Assembly: GCA_905192745.1 (NCBI GenBank)
Contig: CAJJLZ010000004.1
Location: 62,001 to 126,000, forward strand
Source: an uncultured Oscillospiraceae bacterium
Lineage (GTDB): Bacteria; Bacillota; Clostridia; Oscillospirales; Acutalibacteraceae
Direction: 5' to 3'
DNA length: 64,000 nucleotides
In this document: piece after piece, positions 1 through 8,128 of the stretch
Position numbering within the stretch: the stretch's first letter is position 1
Layout: every line of letters begins with the position of its first letter
Made by a program: the position numbers and the translations under genes
The notes under the pieces: model-generated
Database searches by the model: none
What the model was told of the DNA's origin: nothing
Seen by the model: the letters and a program-made list of their open reading frames with translations, nothing else

Positions 1-374
1 GCCCCCGTTTCTTTGACATGACGCGTGCGTATTCTCCCCGCCTGAGAGAAACCGCCCGCCGGTGCGCGGACAAGCTGGGGATTTCCCTGAGAGAGGGCGT
101 TTATTTTTATATGCCCGGTCCGGAATTTGAAACGCCCGCTGAAATCCGGGCGATCCGGACGCTTGGCGGGGATGCGGTAGGAATGTCTACCGTTGCCGAG
201 GCGGTAGCCGCCTCCCAATGCGGGCTGGAGGTGCTCGGCCTTTCCTGCATCACCAATCTGGCGGCTGGAATGACGCCGGATACGACGGTCAGCGACGAGG
301 AGGTAACGGCAAACGCCGCCCTTGCGGCGGATCGCTTCGGCGCGCTGATAAAAGCAATTCTAGCCGCTTTATAG
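1..374 (+). CDS. Purine nucleoside phosphorylase, C-terminal part (cut by window start)
   Basis: The reading frame is open from base 3, so the gene begins before the window. The visible part starts Pro-Arg-Phe-Phe-Asp-Met-Thr-Arg-Ala-Tyr, the FxDMTxAY segment typical of inosine/guanosine-type purine nucleoside phosphorylases. It continues with YMPGPEFETPAEIRA and GGDAVGMSTVAEA, the purine-binding stretch of that family. These enzymes split purine nucleosides with phosphate to base plus ribose-1-phosphate. The next gene is an SAH/MTA deaminase 51 bases on, so the pair fits purine nucleoside salvage: deamination would give inosine-type nucleosides that this enzyme could cleave. The operon link is inferred from spacing. 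Confidence 0.93.
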   Translation, partial: PRFFDMTRAYSPRLRETARRCADKLGISLREGVYFYMPGPEFETPAEIRAIRTLGGDAVGMSTVAEAVAASQCGLEVLGLSCITNLAAGMTPDTTVSDEEVTANAALAADRFGALIKAILAAL

Positions 375-425
375 GGCGGTTCTTTACGAATCCCTCTGAA
401 TCGTCATCAATCGGGAGGTTCCGCT

Positions 426-1712
426 ATGTTATTTACCGACATCGACGTACTTCGCGCGGACGGCACGCTCCTGACGGGACAGTATGTCGCCATACGGGAG
501 GGACGGATTGTCCACATCGGCAAATCCGTTCCCACCGATGATTGGGGAGAGATCGTGGACGGGAAAGATCGTCTGCTGCTTCCCGGCTTTTACAATGCGC
601 ATACCCATGCGGCAATGACGCTGATGCGCGGCTATGGCGAGGGGCTTCCGCTGGATCGCTGGCTTTACGAACGGATTTTCCCGTTTGAAGAAAAGCTGAC
701 GGGAGAAGACATTTATTGGGGAACCCAGTTGGGAATTGCGGAGATGCTGTCTACCGGCACCGTTTCCTTTTCGGATATGTATTATCACTGCGAACGGGTC
801 GCTCAGGCAGTGCTGGACAGCGGCCTGAAAGCGAACATCGGGCAAAGCGTAAGCTGTACGGATAAAAAGGTCCGCTTCCGCGCGCTGCCCGCCTACCCGG
901 CAATCCGGGAACTGCTGGATACGGCTCAGGGCCTCGGAAACGGCCGTATCCGGATCGATGTGACTCCGCATTCGGAATATACGACCCACCCGCATCTGCT
1001 TGCTGAAATGGCGGAGCTGGCCTCAGAATACGGCGTGCGTATACAAACGCATCTTTCCGAGACGGAAAAGGAGCAGCGGGAATGCGTGGGACGATACGGC
1101 AAAACGCCGGCCCGGGTTATGAAAGACGCCGGCATTTTCGACCTTCCCGCCACGGCCGCTCACTGCGTCTGGACGACCGACAGCGATCTGGAAATTCTGG
1201 CGGAGAAGGGCGTTACGGCGGTGCATTGTCCGCAGAGCAATCTCAAGCTGGGAAGCGGTATCGCCCCGGTCGAAAAAATGAGGCGGATGGGCGTTTCCAT
1301 GGCGCTCGGCACGGACTCCGCTTCCAGCAATAATAATCTGGATATGCTGGAGGAACTGCGGACCGCCGTGCTGCTTGCCCGTGGAATCTCCCGGAATCCC
1401 GCGGCTTTGCCGGCGGGAGAGGCATTGTATATGGCGACCCGGGGCGGCGCGCTTGCGCAGGGGAGAGAAGACTGCGGCGACATTCAGGAAGGATTCCGGG
1501 CGGATCTTTTGGTTCTGAATCTCCGGACTCCGGCTATGCTGCCGTGTCACGACGTGCTGTCCAATCTCCTTTTTTCCGCGGGAACCGACGCGCTGGAAAT
1601 GACTATGGTGGACGGCTGTATTCTATACCGGAACGGTGAATTCGCCACGCTGGATATTGAACGAATCCGCTATCGCGTCGGCCGCTGTGTCAAATCGGCG
1701 CTCGCCCGCTGA
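426..1712 (+). CDS. mtaD: 5-methylthioadenosine/S-adenosylhomocysteine deaminase
   Basis: Metal-dependent amidohydrolase that deaminates S-adenosylhomocysteine and methylthioadenosine to inosyl derivatives, recycling the by-product of methylation. The 428-residue protein is full length. Metal-site residues are visible: H59-T-H61, H209 in HLSETEKE with E212, H246, and D297 in GTDSASSNNN. An N-terminal beta-sandwich piece precedes the LLPGFYNAHTH motif. The ATG follows a clear GGGAGG Shine-Dalgarno. It lies 51 bases after a purine nucleoside phosphorylase, consistent with one salvage unit. Other amidohydrolases such as guanine deaminase share the metal site, but the PHSEYTTHP and GTDSASSNNN segments favour the MTA/SAH branch. 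Confidence 0.92.
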   Translation: MLFTDIDVLRADGTLLTGQYVAIREGRIVHIGKSVPTDDWGEIVDGKDRLLLPGFYNAHTHAAMTLMRGYGEGLPLDRWLYERIFPFEEKLTGEDIYWGTQLGIAEMLSTGTVSFSDMYYHCERVAQAVLDSGLKANIGQSVSCTDKKVRFRALPAYPAIRELLDTAQGLGNGRIRIDVTPHSEYTTHPHLLAEMAELASEYGVRIQTHLSETEKEQRECVGRYGKTPARVMKDAGIFDLPATAAHCVWTTDSDLEILAEKGVTAVHCPQSNLKLGSGIAPVEKMRRMGVSMALGTDSASSNNNLDMLEELRTAVLLARGISRNPAALPAGEALYMATRGGALAQGREDCGDIQEGFRADLLVLNLRTPAMLPCHDVLSNLLFSAGTDALEMTMVDGCILYRNGEFATLDIERIRYRVGRCVKSALAR

Positions 1713-1765
1713 CGGAAGGTTCGTCGGAACGCCGCTCAATCTGTAACCCGAGAGGACTGACTTTT

Positions 1766-3505
1766 TTGCCAAATCGCCAGAAGCAAAGCTTCCTGCACGG
1801 CGCACTGATCTTGTCTGCCGCCGCAATATTGACCAAGATCATCGGTGCGCTTTTCTTTAAAATTCCTCTGCAGAATATCAATAAAACCGCTTATGGATAT
1901 TTTGAAGCGGCATACAACATCTATATCCCGCTGTATACCGTTTCCACCGCCGGGTTTCCCGTTGCGGTATCCCGTCTGGTTTCGGAAAGCATGGCGCTGG
2001 GCCGTTATCGGGATATACGCGTGATTCATCGGGTATCCAACAAGGTTTTTTTGCTGACCGGGACGCTGGGGACGGTCATTATGTTTATTCTGGCGTTCGT
2101 CTATCCCGGCTTTATCCACATGCCGCCGGTACTGCTCACTATGATGGTAATGGCTCCCTCCATCCTGTTTTGCTGCATGGTTTCCGCCTATCGCGGCGTC
2201 TATGAAGGGTCCCGTAATATGTATCCCACCGCCGTTTCGCAAATACTGGAGGCGGTGGGAAAACTGGCGGTTGGTCTCGGGCTCGCCTCGGGCGCGCTCC
2301 GTCTGGGCCAGTGGCAGTTTGCCCATGGAGGCGTCGTTTTCGGGAAAGCGGCCGGAACGGCCGGAGAGGCGCTGGAGATCAGCCTGCCGTATATTGCGGC
2401 GGGCGGCATGATCGGCGTCACTTTCGGTTCGTTTATTTCCTTCGCCTATCTGGTGATTCGGTATCGGGTCAGAGGGAACGGTCTGACGCGGGAGGAATTG
2501 TCCTCCGCGCCGAAGCCGATGTCCTCCCGCCGGGTTTTCCGCCGGCTGCTTTCGTTTGCCGTTCCTGTGGCGCTGGGGACGCTGGCCACGCAGCTCACCA
2601 ACCTGATCGACGTGGTGTCCCTGCAGAAATGCCTGGCAATCGTGGTAGACCGCAGCGGCGATGTAATCCGGGAGATGTATGCCAGCCAGATCGAGGCCAG
2701 CGGAACCACCGATATTCTCGCTTATCTGACCGCCAACCGCGGCATCGCCATGACCTATGTGAATCTGGTTCCCAATATTACTCTTACGTTGGGAATCAGC
2801 GCCCTGCCGGTGGTAACCTCCGCCTGGGCGATGAAGGATCGGGCACAGCTGAAAAAAATGGTTTCCGCCGTTCTCCGTATTACCCTGTTGGTAGCGCTCC
2901 CCTCGGGAATCGGCTTGTCCCTGCTGGCAAAACCAATTCTGAATCTGATTTATTCGGGAGATCCGACTGTTGCGGCGGTGGCTGGCCCTCAGCTTCAGGT
3001 GCTGGGGATCGCGGTCATCTTTATCTGCCTGACCGCACCGATCAATTCCATGCTTCAGGCGATGGGCAGGGCGGATATTCCGGCCAAAATCGTGCTGGTG
3101 GGCGGCGCGGTAAAGCTTCTGCTGAATACAACGCTGGTCCTGCGGCCGGAGCTGAATATCATGGGATCGGCCTACAGCACGTTGGCCTGTTACATTGTCA
3201 TGGTTACGCTCAGCCTGATCGCGCTTCGCCGCGTCGCCGGAGTGCGGCTGAAATGGCGGATGATCTTTTTTCGCCCGTTTCTGGCTTCGGTGCTTTGCGG
3301 CGCTGCCGCCTGGGCAACCGACGGCCTGCTGGTTCGCGTTGGTCTTTCGTCCCGTATTGCGACGCTTGCGGCCATACTCGTGGCGGTTGCCGTGTATGCT
3401 GCGGCGCTTCTTATGGTCCGCGCAATCGCCCGCGAGGATGTTTTAATGCTTCCTAAAGGACAAAAAATCGCGAAGATACTTGAAAAACGGAATTGGATAG
3501 GGTAA
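1766..3505 (+). CDS. MOP-superfamily lipid/polysaccharide flippase (SpoVB/YabM-like)
   Basis: Polytopic membrane protein of 579 residues, mostly hydrophobic segments (about 14 expected for the family) with short charged loops. The N-terminal part (GALILSAAAILTKIIGALFFKIPL) matches the polysaccharide-biosynthesis/SpoVB family. Members flip lipid-linked cell-wall or cortex precursors. The start is TTG at 1766, preceded by AGAGGA at a suitable distance. No in-frame ATG precedes the conserved first segment. It sits just before mazG, as yabM does in Bacillus, so it is probably the YabM-type member; the substrate is unknown. Its 3' end is 64 bases from mazG, probably co-transcribed. Confidence 0.88.
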   Translation: MPNRQKQSFLHGALILSAAAILTKIIGALFFKIPLQNINKTAYGYFEAAYNIYIPLYTVSTAGFPVAVSRLVSESMALGRYRDIRVIHRVSNKVFLLTGTLGTVIMFILAFVYPGFIHMPPVLLTMMVMAPSILFCCMVSAYRGVYEGSRNMYPTAVSQILEAVGKLAVGLGLASGALRLGQWQFAHGGVVFGKAAGTAGEALEISLPYIAAGGMIGVTFGSFISFAYLVIRYRVRGNGLTREELSSAPKPMSSRRVFRRLLSFAVPVALGTLATQLTNLIDVVSLQKCLAIVVDRSGDVIREMYASQIEASGTTDILAYLTANRGIAMTYVNLVPNITLTLGISALPVVTSAWAMKDRAQLKKMVSAVLRITLLVALPSGIGLSLLAKPILNLIYSGDPTVAAVAGPQLQVLGIAVIFICLTAPINSMLQAMGRADIPAKIVLVGGAVKLLLNTTLVLRPELNIMGSAYSTLACYIVMVTLSLIALRRVAGVRLKWRMIFFRPFLASVLCGAAAWATDGLLVRVGLSSRIATLAAILVAVAVYAAALLMVRAIAREDVLMLPKGQKIAKILEKRNWIG

Positions 3506-3569
3506 TATAGACTTGTTCTGGGCTCGCGGTGCTGTGCCGCAGCGGAAGGAAGGGCGGGGAAAACCGCAG

Positions 3570-4403
3570 ATGGCTGTTGCTTTTTCACCCAAAAATCGAT
3601 ACACGATGGAAGACCTGCTGGAAATCATGCGGATCCTCCGTTCGCCGGAGGGCTGCCCCTGGGATCGCGAGCAGACGCATAAAAGTATTTGCTCCGATTT
3701 TCTGGAGGAAACCCACGAAGCGCTGGAGGCCATCAATCTCGGCGACACCGATGGCCTGAAGGAAGAGCTGGGGGATGTGTTGCTGCAGGTGGTGTTCCAC
3801 TCCCGGATCGAAGAGGAAAAGGGAACCTTTTCCTTTGACGATGTGGTGGACGGCATTGCCAAAAAGCTGGTGGTCCGGCATCCGCATGTGTTCGCCGACG
3901 CGTCGGTGGATACCGCCGCGCAGGTATGGAAAAATTGGGATGCGATCAAGCGGGAAACCAAGGGCGGCAAAACGCAGGCGGATCTTCTCCGCGCCGTGCC
4001 CCGCTCACTGCCGGCTCTGATGCGCGCTTCCAAGGTGCAGAATCGCGCCCGGCGCGTTGGATTCGACTGGCCGGATGTTTCCGGCGCGTTGGAGGCGCTG
4101 GAGAGTGAAAGCGCCGAGCTTCGGCGGGCAATCGACGCCGGCGTTTCCACGGAAATAGAGGAGGAACTGGGCGATCTGCTTTTCTCCGCCGTAAATGTGT
4201 CCCGCTTTGTCCATTGCGACGCGGAACAGGCGCTGACCCGTGCCAGCGATAAGTTTATCCGTCGTTTCTCCATCGTGGAGGAACTGGCGGCGGCTCGGGG
4301 AATGGATTTGAATTCGGCTGCGATAGAGCAGATGGACGAACTCTGGGAGGAAGCCAAAAAACAGATTGCCCGGGAAGGCAAAGAGGGCGAAGCCGTGAAA
4401 TGA
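3570..4403 (+). CDS. mazG: Nucleoside triphosphate pyrophosphohydrolase MazG
   Basis: Hydrolyses (d)NTPs to NMP and pyrophosphate, a house-cleaning activity. From the ATG at 3570 the protein has 277 residues, the usual two-domain length. The first MazG domain shows EETHE (46-50) and EELGD (65-69); the second shows EEELGD (197-202). These acidic pairs bind magnesium. The frame is open upstream to a TTG at 3513, but the extra 19 residues are not MazG-like, so the ATG was chosen even though its Shine-Dalgarno (GGGCGGGG) is unusual. In Bacillus the homologue (yabN) occupies the same place between yabM and yabO. Confidence 0.93.
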   Translation: MAVAFSPKNRYTMEDLLEIMRILRSPEGCPWDREQTHKSICSDFLEETHEALEAINLGDTDGLKEELGDVLLQVVFHSRIEEEKGTFSFDDVVDGIAKKLVVRHPHVFADASVDTAAQVWKNWDAIKRETKGGKTQADLLRAVPRSLPALMRASKVQNRARRVGFDWPDVSGALEALESESAELRRAIDAGVSTEIEEELGDLLFSAVNVSRFVHCDAEQALTRASDKFIRRFSIVEELAAARGMDLNSAAIEQMDELWEEAKKQIAREGKEGEAVK

Positions 4404-4472
4404 CGCGGCGGATCATTTTATCCATGCGCGGTATAACCCGCTGGTGTATAAAAACGATGGAGGTAAAATAGT

Positions 4473-4748
4473 ATGAACAAAGTGGAACTGGTAGCTGCTG
4501 TTACTGAAAAGTCCGGCCTTGCGAAGAAAGATGCGGAGAAAGCGGTCTCTGCTGTTCTAGAGTCTGTGGTGGAGGCTGTCGCTTCCGGCGATAAGGTCCA
4601 GCTGGTCGGCTTCGGCACCTTCGAGACCCGCGCCCGCGGCGAGCGTACCGGCCGCAACCCCCGCACCAAGGAGACGATTGTGATCCCGGCTTCCAAGCAG
4701 CCCGTTTTCAAAGCCGGCAAGGCGTTCAAGGACGCCGTTGCGAAATAA
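4473..4748 (+). CDS. hup: DNA-binding protein HU
   Basis: Histone-like HU dimer subunit of 91 residues that bends and compacts DNA. It starts MNKVELVAAV and carries the GRNPRTKE DNA-binding arm, with the KAGKAFKDAV end. An excellent GGAGG lies seven bases before the ATG. HU sits between mazG and rqcP, an arrangement known from many Clostridia. A strong hairpin terminator follows directly, so HU can be made as a separate abundant message. No promoter consensus was fixed in the 69-base gap upstream. Confidence 0.97.
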   Translation: MNKVELVAAVTEKSGLAKKDAEKAVSAVLESVVEAVASGDKVQLVGFGTFETRARGERTGRNPRTKETIVIPASKQPVFKAGKAFKDAVAK

Positions 4749-4769
4749 TCGGCGTATTTGTGTATCCAG

Positions 4770-4804
4770 GGAAGCCGTCCGGAGAGGACGGCTTCCTGTT
4801 TTAT
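4770..4804 (+). terminator. Rho-independent terminator after HU
   Basis: An 11-bp perfect stem (GGAAGCCGTCC with GGACGGCTTCC) around a 5-base loop, followed by TGTTTTAT. It lies 21 bases after the HU stop and before rqcP, so rqcP is probably expressed by read-through or its own promoter. Confidence 0.85.
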
Positions 4805-4849
4805 GTGGAAATTGTTCGGGAAGCCGACAGGAAAGGGGGAGTGGTTGCG

Positions 4850-5092
4850 ATGCGATTGGATAAATATTTGAAGGTATCCCGCCTTATTAAGCGGCGGACC
4901 GTGGCGAATGAAGCCTGCGACGCCGGAAAGGTGCTGGTAAACGGCAAACCGGCGCGCGCGTCCTACGATGTGAAAGAAGGCGATATTCTGGAGATCGCCA
5001 TGGGCGCGCGGATAATCCGGGCGGAAGTGGTTTCCGTACAGGAATATGCCGCCAAAAACGACGCGGCGCTGCTGTATCGCCTGCTGCCGTAA
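4850..5092 (+). CDS. rqcP: RNA-binding S4 protein RqcP (YabO/Hsp15-like)
   Basis: An 80-residue S4-domain protein starting MRLDKYLKVSRLIKRR and continuing GKVLVNGKPAR. RqcP works with RqcH on obstructed 50S subunits to add alanine tails during ribosome-associated quality control. The ATG at 4850 has a GGGGGA Shine-Dalgarno nine bases upstream and fits the family N-terminus. The frame is open 30 codons further back, but that stretch overlaps the HU terminator and is not coding-like. Synteny with Bacillus yabO (mazG before, yabP after) supports the call. Confidence 0.95.
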   Translation: MRLDKYLKVSRLIKRRTVANEACDAGKVLVNGKPARASYDVKEGDILEIAMGARIIRAEVVSVQEYAAKNDAALLYRLLP

Positions 5093-5134
5093 ATTCATTC
5101 TCCGCCTTGCCGCAAAACGTTCGTTTCGAACGGC

Positions 5135-5163
5135 GCATATTGTCCGTTTGCCCCACATAGAAA
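5135..5163 (+). promoter_or_regulatory. Candidate sigma-E-type promoter for yabPQ
   Basis: GCATATTG at 5135-5142 and CATAGAAA at 5156-5163, separated by 13 bases, resemble the mother-cell sigma-E consensus (ATATT -35, CATAnAAT -10). The placement, about 50 bases before the yabP start and after rqcP, fits the sigma-E control known for yabP/yabQ in Bacillus. The match is by eye only. Confidence 0.5.
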
Positions 5164-5210
5164 TAGAGTAAATGTTCTCGAAGGATCTGTGTGGGAAGGA
5201 GCGGTTGGCG

Positions 5211-5498
5211 ATGGCCGATAACAAGGGAGCGACAACGGTACAGATGCCGCATCATGTGATACTGGAGGACCGCCGTGCACTGACGGTGTCCGGCGTATCC
5301 GACGTGGACAGCTTTGACGAGCTGACGGTAATCATCTACACCGATATGGGGGAGCTGACGGTAAAAGGAGAGGGACTGCATATCAACCGCCTGAATATCG
5401 AAACCGGCGATCTGACGCTGGAGGGACTGGTTCATTCCATGACCTACGCCGAGGTGCAGTCGCGTTCCGGGGGATTCTTCGGCCGCCTGTTTAAATAA
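5211..5498 (+). CDS. yabP: Sporulation protein YabP
   Basis: A 95-residue protein of the YabP/YqfC family, needed in the mother cell during spore formation in Bacillus. Typical features are MPHHVILEDRRALTVSGV near the N-terminus, SFDELTVIIYTDMGELTVKG, and a GLVHSMTYAEV segment before a hydrophobic end. The ATG at 5211 follows GGAAGGAG with nine bases of spacing. An in-frame ATG at 5172 lacks a ribosome site and lies at the expected transcription start of the candidate sigma-E promoter. It is followed 12 bases later by yabQ. Confidence 0.93.
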   Translation: MADNKGATTVQMPHHVILEDRRALTVSGVSDVDSFDELTVIIYTDMGELTVKGEGLHINRLNIETGDLTLEGLVHSMTYAEVQSRSGGFFGRLFK

Positions 5499-5510
5499 GA
5501 AGGTGCGACG

Positions 5511-6092
5511 GTGGAAATTACGGTTTCGGAACAGTTGACACAGCTCTTTTTATCTTGTGGTATGGGTTTTCTGCTCGGCGCCTATTATGATGTGTATCGG
5601 GTAATCCGTCTGGTGATGCGCTCCGGAAAACGCTGGATTTTTGTCCAGGACCTGCTGTTCTTCCTGACTGCCGCCGTGCTTACCTTCCTTTTTTCCCTTG
5701 CCGTAATGGAAGGACGGCTTCGTTTCTATCTGTTTTTGGGAGAACTGCTGGGCTTTTCCGCGTATTATTTTACAATCGGCAGGGTTGTGGTACGGTTTGC
5801 CGGGGTAGTTACTGCGGCAATTGTGCGGATATGGACCGCTTTCTGGCGTCTTCTTTTTCTTCCGTTTCGATGGACAGCCCGCCTCTTTCGCCGTCCATTG
5901 ACGGCTGTTGGCGTTTTTTTTCAGAAAATCGGAAGAAAAGCCGGGCAAGTTTTGAAAAAGGGCTTGAAACGGGAGGTCTCTGTATTGTATAATTATAAAA
6001 AAGGCAGGAGGAAGGCTCCGTTGCTGAACACTCTTTCGGAGAAGACGCCGCTTGCCGCCACGGAAAGGGAATTAAACGCTGATGGCCGCTAA
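5511..6092 (+). CDS. yabQ: Spore cortex protein YabQ
   Basis: A 193-residue membrane protein with about four hydrophobic segments in the first 110 residues (including FLLGAYYDVYRVIRLVMR and LLFFLTAAVLTFLFSLAV), then a basic tail. YabQ is needed for cortex assembly in Bacillus. The start is GTG with GAAGGTG just upstream. The 3' end overlaps divIC by 11 bases. The tail after about residue 150 is very basic and poorly conserved in the family as far as is known. Confidence 0.9.
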   Translation: MEITVSEQLTQLFLSCGMGFLLGAYYDVYRVIRLVMRSGKRWIFVQDLLFFLTAAVLTFLFSLAVMEGRLRFYLFLGELLGFSAYYFTIGRVVVRFAGVVTAAIVRIWTAFWRLLFLPFRWTARLFRRPLTAVGVFFQKIGRKAGQVLKKGLKREVSVLYNYKKGRRKAPLLNTLSEKTPLAATERELNADGR

Positions 6093-6351
6093 AAGGATGA
6101 AAAAAAGTATTTTCCTCCGAATCGCCCTGATCGCCTTTTCTGTGTATGTCGTTGTCATGTTGGTTCAGCTCCAAATGGAAATCACGGAAAAGAAAAACCA
6201 GATTGCCGCGTTGGACGAACAGATATCCACATATGAGAAAATAAACGATGACTTGCAGAAGCAAAGCGACAATTATGAGTATTATCTCGAACAAAAGGCG
6301 CGGGAACAGGGAATGGCGCGTCCGGGCGAGACGATCTATAAAGAAAAATAA
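6082..6351 (+). CDS. divIC: Septum formation initiator, DivIC/FtsB-like
   Basis: An 89-residue bitopic protein: a short basic N-terminus, one membrane helix (about residues 10-27, IFLRIALIAFSVYVVVMLVQ), then a coiled coil (about 30-70) rich in Glu, Lys and Gln, and an EYYLEQKAREQGMARPGE end typical of the DivIC/FtsB family. It would join FtsL and DivIB/FtsQ at the division septum. It overlaps yabQ by 11 bases, suggesting translational coupling, and precedes the S1-domain gene as in Bacillus (divIC-yabR). Confidence 0.93.
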   Translation: MAAKRMKKSIFLRIALIAFSVYVVVMLVQLQMEITEKKNQIAALDEQISTYEKINDDLQKQSDNYEYYLEQKAREQGMARPGETIYKEK

Positions 6352-6401
6352 CGCATCGTATGGAAAACAACAGATCAAAAGTAGGGGGAAAACAGGCGCG
6401 T

Positions 6402-6836
6402 ATGCAGTTGGAAGTAGGAGCGATTGTCGAGGGTAAGGTTACGGGAATCACCAAATTCGGGGCGTTTGTGGAACTGCCGGGCGGCAAAACGGGTATGGTC
6501 CACATTTCCGAAGTGGCTCCGACCTATGTCAAGGAAATCCGGGATTATGTCTCGGAAAACCAGATGGTAAAGGTGAAAATTCTTGCCGTGGGCGAAGACG
6601 GCAAGGTCAGCCTGTCAATGAAAAAGGCTGTGGAACCCGCCGCTGCCCGTCGGCGTCCGGTTTCTCCCGGCCGTCCCGGCGGCTTTGAATGGCAGAGCAG
6701 CCGAAACGAATCCGCCAATTTCGAGGACATGATGTCCAAGTTCAAGCAGGCGAGCGATGAAAAGATGTCGGATCTGAAGCGCTCGATGGACGGAAAGCAC
6801 GGCGGCTTCTCGCGCCGCGGCGGCGGTTCCCGCTAA
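6402..6836 (+). CDS. S1-domain RNA-binding protein (YabR-like)
   Basis: One S1 domain (residues about 1-70: VGAIVEGKVTGITKFGAFVELPGG, then GKVSLSMKKA) followed by an Arg/Gly/Ser-rich tail ending in glycines and arginines. Single-S1 proteins of this kind bind RNA or the ribosome; the exact role is not known. The start at 6402 matches the usual MxLEVG family N-terminus and has AGGGGG 13 bases upstream. An in-frame ATG at 6360 has no ribosome site. The position after divIC matches Bacillus yabR. Confidence 0.88.
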   Translation: MQLEVGAIVEGKVTGITKFGAFVELPGGKTGMVHISEVAPTYVKEIRDYVSENQMVKVKILAVGEDGKVSLSMKKAVEPAAARRRPVSPGRPGGFEWQSSRNESANFEDMMSKFKQASDEKMSDLKRSMDGKHGGFSRRGGGSR

Positions 6837-6878
6837 AACGGCGTTTCGCGGTTTCAAAAGAGATTCCGAATGGGGGGC

Positions 6879-6910
6879 GGGGCGCAGCTTCGCCCCCTGT
6901 TCTTGTTTTT
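6879..6910 (+). terminator. Probable terminator after the yab/divIC block
   Basis: GGGGCG pairs with CGCCCC around a 6-base loop, followed by CTGTTCTTGTTTTT. The stem is short and the U-run interrupted, so efficiency is uncertain. It separates the S1-domain gene from the amidohydrolase. Confidence 0.55.
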
Positions 6911-6935
6911 GCCGAAGGGAAGGAACCATTGTTTC

Positions 6936-8102
6936 ATGGATATCATCAATGCGAAAATTTTTCCGATGGATGGGCCGTGTATCGAAAACGGCTACGTTCG
7001 CATGGAAAACGGGCTCGTCCGTGCCGTGGGGCCGATGCGCGTTTACGACGGCGGGGAAGACGCGGAAACGCTGGACGCCGGGGGAGGAATGCTGCTTCCC
7101 GGCTTTGTGGACGCTCACACCCACATGGGAATGTGGGAGGATGGTCTGGGTTTCGAGGGAGACGACGGGAACGAGGATACCGATCCCTCTACGCCGCAGC
7201 TGCGCGCTGTGGACGCCGTCAATCCGCTTGACCGCTGTTTTCTGGAAGCGCTGGAGGCGGGGGTAACCACCGTAATCACCGGCCCGGGGAGCGCGAATCC
7301 GATCGGCGGCCAGCTCTGCGCTATGAAAACCTACGGCCGGCGGATGGAGGATATGGTGGTCAAAGCACCGGCGGCTATGAAAATGGCGCTGGGAGAAAAT
7401 CCGAAAACCACCTATCACGGCAAAAGTCAGACGCCGGTGACGCGGATGGCTACCGCGGCAATCATCCGCGAACAGCTTTCGCAGGCCGTTCGATACCGGC
7501 AGGACAAGCTCCGTGCGCAGGAGGACGAAGAGACGGAAGAACCGGAATTCGACGCCAAGTGCGAGGCGCTTCTTCCGGTGGTAAACGGAGAGCTGCCGGT
7601 GCATTTTCACGCGCACCGGCTGGACGATATCTTTACCGCTCAACGGATTGCCAGAGAGTTCGATCTGGATTACGTCATCGTCCATGGAACGCAGGCGCAT
7701 CTGGCCCCCGATCTGATGGCGGAGGATCACGTCCGGATTCTCTGTGGGCCGCTGCTTTGCGATCGTTCGAAGCCGGAGCTTCGGGATTTGACTCCGGCCA
7801 ACCCGGCTATCCTTCAAAAAGAAGGGGTAGAGATCGCACTGATTACCGATCATCCGGTGATTCCGGAACAATACCTGCCGCTTTGCGGCGGGTTGGCTGT
7901 GCGGGAAGGGCTGCCCTACGAGGAGGCGCTGAAGGCGCTGACCATCATTCCGGCGAAAATCTGCGGAATCGCCGACCGGGTTGGTTCCATTACGCCGGGC
8001 AAAGACGCCGATCTCGTGCTGTTTCGGGACGACCCGCTGACGGTTGCGGCGAAACCGGCCGCCGTCTTTGCCATGGGACGGTTGGTACGGCAGGCTTTGT
8101 AA
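6936..8102 (+). CDS. Amidohydrolase family protein (substrate unknown)
   Basis: A 388-residue amidohydrolase of the imidazolonepropionase-like branch. It shows H61-T-H63 in VDAHTHMGMWEDG, H225 and H227 in VHFHAHRLDD, H250 in IVHGTQAHL, and D305 in LITDHPVIP. The family hydrolyses cyclic amides or related C-N bonds; the GDDGNEDTDP insert after the first motif is typical of a clade with no assigned substrate. The ATG at 6936 follows AAGGGAAGGA; an upstream in-frame ATG at 6870 lies inside the preceding terminator. The fumarase-alpha gene follows after 26 bases, so the two are probably co-transcribed. Confidence 0.87.
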   Translation: MDIINAKIFPMDGPCIENGYVRMENGLVRAVGPMRVYDGGEDAETLDAGGGMLLPGFVDAHTHMGMWEDGLGFEGDDGNEDTDPSTPQLRAVDAVNPLDRCFLEALEAGVTTVITGPGSANPIGGQLCAMKTYGRRMEDMVVKAPAAMKMALGENPKTTYHGKSQTPVTRMATAAIIREQLSQAVRYRQDKLRAQEDEETEEPEFDAKCEALLPVVNGELPVHFHAHRLDDIFTAQRIAREFDLDYVIVHGTQAHLAPDLMAEDHVRILCGPLLCDRSKPELRDLTPANPAILQKEGVEIALITDHPVIPEQYLPLCGGLAVREGLPYEEALKALTIIPAKICGIADRVGSITPGKDADLVLFRDDPLTVAAKPAAVFAMGRLVRQAL

Positions 8103-8128
8103 AAGAGAAACGGGGAGAATGGCAAGAA

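Noticed and set aside
2311..3456. A 381-codon open frame overlapping the flippase gene
   Set aside because: Same strand, other frame; Gly/Arg-rich shadow, while the flippase frame has clear membrane helices.
5118..5132. CGTTCG-TTT-CGAACG hairpin after rqcP as a terminator
   Set aside because: Only six base pairs, followed by GGCGC and not T residues; it lies just before the candidate sigma-E promoter.
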